NCBI GenBank assembly: GCA_015680685.1
Contig: MNCI01022748.1
Location: 45,960 to 109,959, forward strand
Source: Gnetum montanum
Taxonomy: Eukaryota; Streptophyta; Gnetopsida; Gnetales; Gnetaceae
Length of the DNA stretch: 64,000 nucleotides
Direction: 5' to 3'
Made by a program: the position numbers and the translations under genes. Positions 55,704 through 64,000 of this stretch are shown here, one piece after another. Position 1 is the first letter of the stretch; each line of letters begins with the position of its first letter. The notes under the pieces are model-generated. The model was not told the origin of the DNA. It ran no database searches and saw only the letters and a list, made by a program, of their open reading frames with translations.

Positions 55704-56620
55704 ATGTTATTGAAGGTGATCAGTAAATGGTCAACAATCTTTACTTGATCATATCCTAAACTCACAAGGATTGATCCTAGGATATAATAACATCATATCT
55801 ACATTGATTAGGCCATGAAGCTAAAGAGGTAGCTACAACAACGATTGAATCCCAAATTGAAGTAGCTCTTCAAAGAGGAAATCGAACAACTCCTCAAGAT
55901 GAGGTTTATCTATCCCATTGTAGATAGTGAGTGGGTTAGCCCACTCGTAATTGTATCAAAGAAAGGTGGTAAGTGGCAAGTCTACATTTATTTCTGATTG
56001 TTGAATATGGAAACATACAAAGATCACTTTCCATTGCCATTTATGGATCAAGTGTTTGACATTATTTCTAGGCATTGCTATTATAGATTTCTGGATGATT
56101 ATAGTGGCTATAACCAAATCTAGATTACACTAGAAGACCAGGCCAAAACAACATTCATGAGTCCCTGGGGGACTTTTATGTATTAAAAAATGCCATTTAA
56201 CTTATGTAATTCTCCTACCACATTCCAACGCTTGGTCTTGAGTATCATTTAGTAGCAAATCAGTTGTGAGGTGTAAGTCTTCATGGATGACTTCTCCACC
56301 TATGGTGCTACATCTAAGCAAGCCCTAGACCATTTTAAGCAAGTGCTCAAAAGATGTGTGGAGACCAATCTTTAGTTCAATTGGTAGAAGAGCCATCTGA
56401 TGGTCTAGGAGGGCATTGTATTAAAGCATAGAATCTCACAGGCAAGAATTGAGGTCAACCTTAAAAGATTAGGATCATCTAAGGAATTAGCCGTCAACTA
56501 GAAATTGTAAAAGATGTTTGGTCATTCCTTGGACACACTGGTTACTATTGAAGATTCATAGAGAATTTATCTAAGATCGCAAAACCATTTGTCGAGCTAA
56601 CAAATAAAGATGCTCCATTT
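55704..56620 (+). pseudogene. Element E reverse transcriptase
   Basis: EEIEQLLKMRFIYPI, SEWVSPLVIVSKKGGKW, YYRFLDDYSGYNQI, PFNLCNSPTTFQRL, VFMDDFSTYGATSKQALDHF (FMDD at 56280-56291) and QVLKRCVETNL. It retains the segment after FMDD that is deleted in C. Stops and frameshifts are scattered. Confidence 0.85.
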
Positions 56621-57090
56621 GTTTGAACTAAGGAATGTGAAAATGCATTTTAACAGCTAAAGGAGAAACTCATAGAAACTCCAATTCTACAAGCACTAGA
56701 CTGATCCAAACCATTTCATGTCATGATAGATGCATCAAATTATGCCTTGGGGGCCATGCCTACATAGTTGGATGATCAAAACCATCCTTATTACATCCAT
56801 TACCCAAGATGAAGCATTATGGGTGCATAGCTAAAGTATACCACCACAGAAAAAGAACTAATGGTGGTCGTGTAAGCTCTAGAAAAGTTCAGGCACTATG
56901 TGCTTGGATACAAGGTGTTTTTGCACATAGATCATAGTGCAATTCACTTCCTGATGAATAAGCCAACAATGATCCCCCATGTCATACGGTGGCTAGTGAT
57001 CTTGTAGGAATTCGATCTTACAATGATAAATTGAAAGGGAACTAAGAATGTGGTCACTGACTAATTATCTTAGTTAAGATAGGATAACAA
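56621..57090 (+). pseudogene. Element E RNase H
   Basis: MIDASNYALGAM-type start near 56722 (keeps the DAS Asp that C lost), a YTTTEKELMVVV-type stretch and YVLGYKVFLHIDHSAIHFLMNK near 56900-56960, after frameshifts. Confidence 0.75.
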
Positions 57091-58480
57091 AGACAAGGAA
57101 AGCCCACTATTTGATCAATTTCTTGATGAACTCCTCTTTGTTGGGGCTATAACTAAACAATTGCCCACTAAGCCTAAATGGTACAATGGCATTCTCACCT
57201 ATCTTCTCACTCAAAAGATGCTACAAAAGCTAGACCATAGGAAGAGATAATAGTTTCTTCACCAAGTGGAATGCTTCATGGAGATCAATGGACACCTCTA
57301 CAAGGTATGTGCCAATGGCTTGGTTCATTGGTGTGTCCTTGATGTTGATTAACTACGTGTTTTCTAAGATGCTCATGAGGGTCCTTTTGGGGACCACTAT
57401 GTAAGGAGACACACAACCATTAAAATCCTGATGGTAGGATATTACTAGCCAACACTTTTCAAGGATGCTCACTAATTTGTCAACTCTTGCGAATGTTGCC
57501 AATGTGATGGTGGAATGACTTCTCGTATAGAGAATCCTTAGTAGTGGATCCAACCATTGGAACCCTTCGACATTTGGGGCATTGAATTCATGGGTCCCAT
57601 CATGCCCATGTCAAATGAAAATGCATACATCATAATCACTATTAACTATTGTACAAAATGGGTATAAGTAGTAGTGGTCACCAATTATACATCTTCTACT
57701 CTTACTCATTTTGTACAATAGAATGTTGTAAATAGGTTTGGTGTGCCACATGCATTAATTTCTAATATTGGAACTGACTTTATAGAAACTACCTATCAAA
57801 AGCTCATGAAACACTTAGGGTTTGAGCATAAATTAATAACACCTTATCATCCCCAAGCTAACAATCAAGCTAAGGTTACAAATAGGGAAATCACTAAGAT
57901 CTTAATGAGAATAATTAGCAAATATAGAAGATACTAGAGCACAAGACTCAATGATGCCCTCTGGGCCTACCGCTCCACCTAGAAGCTCCTTATAGGCTAC
58001 TCTTCCTATGAGTTGGTGTACATAAAACTACCAACTCTTTCTATTCAATCTGAGCTCCATACACTTTCAACAGCCTATGACCTTGACCTTGACTTAAGTC
58101 TAGCACAAAAAGAAAGATTAATGAATCTCAACCTACTAGACAAAAATCGATTGGTGGCCCTATCATCTAAAAAGTTGTACAAGACATTTAACAAAAAATG
58201 CCATGACCTTAAAATTAGAAAAGTCAAAGTTCAACTAGGAGATAAGGTCTTCTACTGGAACCCCACACATGTGCCACAATGAACCAAGTTCCAAACATTG
58301 TGGGAAGGCCCTTATATTATTTCTGAAACCTTTCCTTTTGGGATCATGTTGATCTACAAATCTAAAAGCCTAGACAAGAAACAACTAGTCAACATGCAAC
58401 AAATTAAACCTTTCCATGTGTATAAGGAAGCCAATGGTTGTAACACCTCCTTGGATGGATAGCTGTACTTGATTTTTCGG
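57091..58480 (+). pseudogene. Element E integrase
   Basis: Zinc-binding region DAHEGPFGDHYVRRH..CECCQCD (about 57367-57505). Core: FDIWGIEFMGPI (Asp to Glu at the first catalytic position), ALISNIGTDFIETTYQKLMK (SDNG to SNIG) and HPQANNQAKVTNREI (catalytic Glu to Lys), the last two in an open stretch 57743-57937. The C-terminal part (58013-58282 open) has LHTLSTAYDLDLDLSLAQKE and GDKVFYWNPTHVPQ, then a stop, KFQTLWEGPYIISETFPFG. No chromodomain. Confidence 0.85.
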
Positions 58481-60189
58481 ATCTCCTCCTTCCAACTTAG
58501 TCATGGGGAAGATGGCCATCCATGCTAATCATATAAATGGCTCCTTAGTCTTTTTTTTGTTTGTCTTACACTTTTTTTTACATCCTTTTTGCTTTTCTAC
58601 TTTTTACTATTTTACATCATTTTATTTTGTTTTACAACATTGTTAACATGTTTTATTTTTCTTGACTTTTTTACAATTTCTTGTATATTTTTCTTTATTT
58701 TGTTGTGATTTTCTTATTGTATTCTAATAATAATATGCCTTATTGCCAGTAAGGTACAATGGAATTTTCTTGATATGGGCACATGCTATCTGGTTATTTA
58801 ATTATTAGTGTCTAGATTCTAGCTTTGAATTTTGTTACTAATAACTAAGACATGGTTTCATTTTCATGAAACAAGCAATGAGTCCACATTATCCACCCAT
58901 TCACAAGCTCTATGATGTTTTCAATTTTGGAAGTATGAGGTCCCTTTCCTTAAAAAACCTTTAACAAACTTGTGACCTTGGTAGTTTCTGGACTTGGAAT
59001 GGATTCAAGGGCTTAAACAAGGTGTGACTTCAAGGAAACTCAATACTTTTTGTTTCCTTCTACCATCTTGAGTGAAAGTGTGTTTTTCATGGATCTCTTA
59101 ATATTCTGTGTCTACTAATAACAAGAAGATGAATAAGTCTTTGCATGGTGTGGTTCCCATTCAGAAAAACAAAACAAAACAAAAAAATGATGGGAATTTA
59201 AAGCACACCCCTTACACAAAATAAACAGGCTACAAGCACTAGTTCTGGGACTAGAAAGACATGTTACCCATGCCTGAACATCCCCTCTAACTAAGGCCCT
59301 TTCTCACTTTTTGATCCTCTTTTCTTCTTAAATAAAGAATAGTGTTTAGTCTCTGGGAGCACTCTTGTGTCTCAAGGAAATAGATTGATCTTAAAGTGGT
59401 GATGCAAAGTCACTGAATGTGGTTGGTTTTGGTCTAGACTAAGGATGGATTTTATTAGGTCATTTAACCACAAAATTCATGAGGGACTTCATGTACCCTT
59501 AATCGGGAACTCCATTCCACTTTCTCTCTCTCATCCATCTATGCTTTCCATGCCTCACCTCACTACTAGTGTTCTTGTCCTTGTTCGATGTCTTGGTTTG
59601 ATGTGTCAAAATTCTTAGGTAGTTTCTTTTGTGTTTTCATACTTAACTTTCTGTAACCATTAATTGCCCATGGGGCCCCATGGACTCCTTGGTTTGAATA
59701 TATGCAAGGGCAACAAAGGGCATGTGATTGTTTGGGAAGGACCCACTTGCATACCTTTTGGTTGGGATAGTTAAGTTCTTTATCCTTAGGCATTCTCACA
59801 ATCAAATCCTTTTGTGTGCCCATCGATGACATCTAATTGTGCGTATCTTCATAATGTTTTTTTAGTGAAATTCTCTTTTGTTGTTGTTGTGAATTCTTTA
59901 ACCCTCTTCAAGCATTTAATGATGAACCACATATCCATTTCACCCTATTTGTTAGTCTTCTCGCTACCGAATGGGAGCCACTCAAGTTTTTTTTTCTAAC
60001 AACTAATGTTTTCAAATTTTTCTAACTCCCACAAAGGTTTAACTAAGGACTAACACTAACATCATCAACCCATGAATTTAAACCCTTTCAACAAACTCTA
60101 ATAGTCGTAGAAATCCACCATAATCACAACCTAGCCAAGTGTAACTGTTGACGAGACAAGGTATCTAAAAGCTATAATTTGTAATTTTG
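58481..60189 (+). other. Element E conserved non-coding region
   Basis: Same succession as C: GATGGCCATCCATGCTAATC (58512), GAGTCCACATTATCCACCC (58880), GGTGTGACTTCAAGGAAAC (about 59021), TTGCATGGTGTGGTTCCCAT (59141-59160) with a GATGGGAA second arm at 59189-59196, ACAAGCACTAGTTCTGGGAC, CCCCTCTAACTAAGGCC and GGACCCACTTGCATACC (about 59739). No coding frame supported. Confidence 0.65.
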
Positions 60190-60527
60190 TTGTGATTGTA
60201 GAGGGAAGCGTGGACGAAGCAGGATTATCTTCACCAAGGAAAAAGTAGCAACAAGGCCTCTTCATGATCATTAGATCCTCTTCCTTAATCTTCAGCTACC
60301 AAAGGAGTTGGATGTCAGTTTTGGCTAAGGTGTTCAATTCTATTATCATGAACACCCAATTTTGTAAAAGATTGTAAATCTGTACACTTGGGCACTTAGA
60401 ATTTGTCTATTTCATCTGAGTTAGTTTGCATGTCAGTCAATAATCCCATACCTTCTCAATACTTTGTAAGGGACTTGTTCCTTCTTTTATTCACTCTAGG
60501 ATGAGTTTTTATTCAATCATGGGGGTA
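60190..60527 (+). pseudogene. Element E stump of the extra ORF and 3' end
   Basis: After TTGTGATTGTAG a short basic stretch (RGKRGRSRIIFTKEKVATR) occupies the start position of C's extra ORF, but coiled coil and C-terminal domain are absent. GTCAATAATCCCATACCTTC (60436) and CATGGGGGTATGA precede the LTR. Confidence 0.5.
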
Positions 60528-61388
60528 TGATGAAGTGTATTTTGTCTGGCTCTAATATCAAAGCCATTATATCAGATACGTGATATCAAAGACCAAGAAG
60601 CGATGTCAAATATCGGATATCGTGGAATGTGTGCCAACCTATAAATATAACACTTGGGCACATGGTTTGAGAGTCTTTTTGGTCATAGTGTAGTAGAGAT
60701 TTTGTAGTTTTTCTTTCCCAGAGTTAGAATATTTTTCTAAGTGCCCACAACAGGAGTCATTGAGTGTACAGATCTTTATTTGAGCACTGTTGTACCTGAG
60801 CACAACAATGTGTGCGGCAATAAAGATGAGCTTTATGATAAACCTTGTAGCACTTTGGCTAAATTAAATATTTTCTTCATGCATTTAATGTTTCATGTAA
60901 TTTCCTTTAATGCTTTAAGTAATTAAGCTAGATTAAATAGCAGTTAATTGAGCACATAAGTATGACCACTTCAAGCATGCACATGATACTTGGTAATCCT
61001 AGTAACACTTAACGTTTGGTAACCTATTAGCGTTATACGTGTTCAAGATGTGTATGAAAAGTGGGACTGGATGCTTATGTTAGAATTAGTTAGACAATGG
61101 TTAGTTACATTAAATTAACAATTAAATTACTTCATCCCTTCCATGCTTTACTTTAAGTACCCAAAACATAAAACATAAAAATAATAAAAATCATATGCCT
61201 CGATTACACTTAACCATACCTTTGCATATTACAAGTGTAATTGGGAAGATAACAAATGACTATTAGGGCAAGTTCACTTCCTAGAGGCTAGTGTTGGCTG
61301 GGACAAAGGGTTCGTGGAATTCGACCAGATCACGCATGAACACTTAGTGATTTGTATGGTTGAGCGTAGGGGTATTCGTCGCTCATCA
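60528..61388 (+). terminator. Element E 3' LTR (861 bp)
   Basis: TGATGAAGTGTATTTTG start; U3 with ATATCA/GATATC words (60560-60622); TATA box CTATAAATATAACAC at 60640-60654; AATAAA at 60819-60824; CTCATCA end at 61382-61388. Centre and 3' half resemble C's LTR. Confidence 0.8.
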
Positions 61389-62599
61389 ATTGTCAAAGTA
61401 CACATGTAAATGATTTCATATTGTACATTGAGTGCCTTGTGTTTCCTAGTCCGTATGATTATCTAGTTGATGAACTAGACAGGATGGTTACTTGTAGTTG
61501 ATCCTTGCTTGATATTATTCTTGTTGCATTGTGTTGGTTGATGTTACTGCATGTGCTAAGATGGACTTATAGGCCAAGGTGCCCTTGCCTAGCCCTTTGC
61601 CACAAACACTTAGCCTTGGATGATTTGGAGATTTTGCCAAGGTTTCTCACTTAGTTTTATATCAACCCCCTCTCTTACTTTCAAGTCAGTAGGATTAGGA
61701 GTAGGACATGAGATGCCGATTATACTATGATTGCTTATTTACATTTTCCAACCATAAATTGACACTTAATATTGTTATATTTGAGATTAAGGATTGTCCT
61801 AAACAAATTTGTATTTACACATTATTGTTGTTCAATCAACATGTTATATATTTCCTTTCCTATTAAATATTATCATGGATTATAGTAGATACTTTATAAC
61901 ATGTTATATTGGGATGTTCAATATTATAATTTAATTTAGTTGGCATTTCCTATGGTATCCTATTATTTCTTTTGCTATTCCTTCTACGCTTCAAATACAA
62001 GTTGCGTTAGACTATTCACTCCCATGACCTACGATTTTGAGGCCTTGATCTTGCATAATGCTCTCTTATTTAAGGTTAAATTGAAGGGTGTGACAACTCA
62101 CTCTGAAAAGAATCCTGGTTCCGTGCCTTACAAGTGTTGTTATACGCACCATGGTATTGTATGTTGCAGGGACACTAATGTTGTATGTTCTAAATCAACG
62201 TGCCATGCCATGCCATTGACCTAATTGGCTTCCTTCCTTCTCCTTCTTCGTTAGGTAGCCTCTAGTATATGCAACCATCCCACTGCCACGGCCGACGCCT
62301 TCTTCCCGCCTTCCCTTTGAATAATGAAGCATCCAGTTACAATTTTCAATCAATATGACACGACCTCAAGAAAGTTATAACAATTTATGCAGTACTTTTA
62401 TCAAAGGAATGAATAAAACCGTACGCATTATCAGAACATCAGCTAGTTACGTTAAAATCTAAACTCACCGTAGATAGAAAACATATCTGACACAAGACAT
62501 TAAGACTAACTACCAAACAATACAATAAATGAACAGCGACCTGACACGACCAATTGTGATGGGGTGTTATTTATTTATTTTTTAGAGATTTGTGGTTGA
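61389..62599. other. Unassigned sequence right of element E
   Basis: One 94-codon plus frame at 61940-62224 (Cys-rich end) has no recognisable motif. Composition becomes more balanced after about 62000. Nothing else seen. Confidence 0.35.
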
Positions 62600-62770
62600 T
62601 TGCACAACCTTTATTTACATAGGAAAGTAGATGTTATGTATTAGACAAGAGTGTTCTATCTGCATGCTATTCTACAAATAAGTGGTCTGCCACACCTATA
62701 AAGACAGGAATTGAACTACAACCTCTCACACCAAAGCGAATAAAATGCTAATTAATAAGCTAGGGTAAAG
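62600..62770 (-). mobile_element. Possible tRNA-derived SINE
   Basis: Reverse complement contains GTAGTTCAATTCC (62706-62719), close to the box B consensus, and TAGCTTATTAATTAGC about 40 bp upstream as a weak box A. Only one copy seen; could be chance. Confidence 0.3.
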
Positions 62771-62884
62771 AAAAAAAAGGATTATCACTTTGAGCCATAG
62801 TGTTCATTTGACTACATGGGGTTCTATGAAGGTTGGTAGATGAAGGAAAGCTTAGCATCTTCAAGTAAATGCACCCATCATTGC

Positions 62885-63104
62885 TGCTGTCCATGAAACA
62901 TGATGATCTAGATGCCTTATGTGGAGCATCATGAACATTTTATTTAAAAGGGTAAAAATATATAAAATAAAATACTTAAAAAGCAACTGCGAACATCCTC
63001 GTTACTGCTATCCATGAAACATGCTGATTCACATGCCCGACGTGGGGTATCGTGGACATTTCATTTAAAAAGGTTAAAATAAATAAAATAAAATACCTAA
63101 AATT
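62885..63104. repeat. Tandem duplication, 121-bp period
   Basis: TGCTGTCCATGAAACATG at 62885 and TGCTATCCATGAAACATG at 63006 begin two copies. Both run through a GATGCC/CATGCCC..GTGG block and end in an AAAATA-rich tract and TACxTAAAA. About one fifth of sites differ. Confidence 0.8.
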
Positions 63105-63369
63105 GCGTGAAATACGAGCATTGCTTCGGTGTGTAGTGATGTCAATTTGTAATTTCGTAGCACGGGGACAGACCCACCGAACCAAGGTTGCACGTCAAGG
63201 TCAAAGTCCGTGGCGGTGAGCAGATTTTCATGATAATTGTTATTGTTTGTATTGATTATCAATAACGATTTGATAACGACATGTCAGTGGTAGCGATTAA
63301 TAATTGGATACCTGAGTAATGTGTTAATTTAAAATAATTTAAGTTTTATTGTTTCATGTACCAGTACAT
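63105..63369. other. Unassigned, possibly promoter-side sequence
   Basis: Short minus-strand frames (62976-63262 region) with no recognised motif; GC content higher than in the repeats. Confidence 0.3.
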
Positions 63370-63708
63370 TTAAGGATACGATAATTCCGCTCTATTTCCT
63401 GCTCGATTGCTTGTAAAAGGACTCAAAGCAATCCCTTGACCAAATGTGGCCTCGGCTACATCTGCTGCTTCTTCTTCAACATTGCAATCACGTATACGAT
63501 CAAAATTTAATACTTTAGCCCGTATAACTGTCTGTATTAGGCGCATAGTTTCCTTCCATGATGCCTGAACCCGATTCCAAAATTCAATTGAATATTTGAA
63601 TTGAAGTATGTGAACAAGGGCAGGCAACAGGGACATATCATATCCTGTACTGTGTAAATTGGTTTCCATAGGCGCCTGCCTGCCTGCCTGCCTTTTCATC
63701 AATTTCAA
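63370..63708 (-). pseudogene. Coding-looking stretch, 112 codons, unrecognised
   Basis: A single open minus-strand frame from an ATG at 63706-63708. The start (KLMKRQAGRQAPMET) includes codons from a CCTG microsatellite at about 63671-63692. The centre is an amphipathic helix-prone stretch (FKYSIEFWNRVQASWKETMR), then VEEEAADVAEATFGQG. Composition is balanced compared with the retroelements. It could be an exon of a host gene or a broken copy; no family is recognised. Confidence 0.35.
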
Positions 63709-64000
63709 TTCTAGAGAGTCAACTCACTCACTGCGCCCATTGCGTCTACCCAACTTGTTTGAAAGTGAAGGAAGGAAAGGATTCATCATCAAATGATACA
63801 TTCAAAACGTTCATGGATAATAATCCCAAGTACTATGATCCTGATACTGAAATTTTTAGGTGAGACAAATGAATTGGTGCAAAATAAATCAGTAGCAATG
63901 AATCTTAAATACTTGAGATAGATGAATTTGTCCAAATAGCAGTGAATCTTGCATACAGTAAAGTAAATGAGTGCAATGTTCATGTAACTTGAACTTCCTA
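63709..64000. other. Window edge, nothing recognised
   Basis: AT-rich; a 64-codon minus frame (63789-63983) has no recognisable feature. Confidence 0.3.

Larger units (their letters stand above)
52115..61388 (+). mobile_element. Element E: Athila-like element with pol and mismatched LTRs
   Basis: Order: LTR (52115-52952), degenerate tRNA-Asp site, N-truncated gag, protease, linker, reverse transcriptase, RNase H, integrase, conserved non-coding region, a short remnant at the extra-ORF position, LTR (60528-61388). The two LTRs belong to different subfamilies and the flanks GCAAT and ATTGT do not match. The unit is therefore probably a recombination product of two family members rather than one clean insertion. 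Confidence 0.7.

Overview
This is a plant nuclear DNA window, AT-rich and dominated by decayed LTR retrotransposons nested in one another. Nothing resembles a bacterial or organellar gene arrangement. The old, unpurged nests, LTR pairs differing mostly by transitions, and few gene-like islands suggest a very large seed-plant genome. A conifer or other gymnosperm is my best guess, but this is inference. No intact gene could be recognised.

Layout. 1-2.7 kb: the end of an LTR inside a chromovirus reverse transcriptase relic, then a minus-strand LTR fragment and a Copia 3' LTR with its polypurine tract. 2.8-6.2 kb: Copia gag/protease debris and a LINE-type ORF1 relic. 6.3-9.3 kb: a more GC-rich, mostly non-repetitive island with a possible broken plant gene. 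10.2-12 kb: a tRNA-derived SINE and a LINE reverse transcriptase relic. 12.7-18.3 kb: a minus-strand solo LTR, the 3' part of a Tat-like Ty3 element (LTR, tandem repeats, integrase) and an inverted LTR copy.

18.3-37.9 kb is a nest. Element B (a gag-only relative of Athila) sits between the integrase and the archaeal-type RNase H of the minus-strand Tat element, called F. Element C (full length, about 13.3 kb, with gag, pol and an extra ORF) sits inside B's 5' LTR. The rest of F's pol lies at 37.9-40.3 kb, followed by a 357-bp tandem array to 42.1 kb. 43.7-51.6 kb is element D, with gag and the extra ORF but no pol, flanked by a perfect GTATA duplication. 52.1-61.4 kb is element E, with gag and pol but mismatched LTRs. 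61.4-64 kb is mostly unrecognised, with one coding-looking stretch on the minus strand.

B, C, D and E form one extended family. All have TGATGA...TCATCA LTR termini of about 0.84-0.94 kb, a primer site complementary to tRNA-Asp, a similar gag, and a conserved non-coding block after the coding region. They differ in content: C has gag, pol and extra ORF; E has gag and pol; D has gag and extra ORF; B has gag only. This looks like an autonomous and non-autonomous partner system whose retained cis sequences, including a 20-bp perfectly conserved box opening a hairpin, may be what was mobilised in trans. All copies are now broken by stops, frameshifts and catalytic-residue changes.
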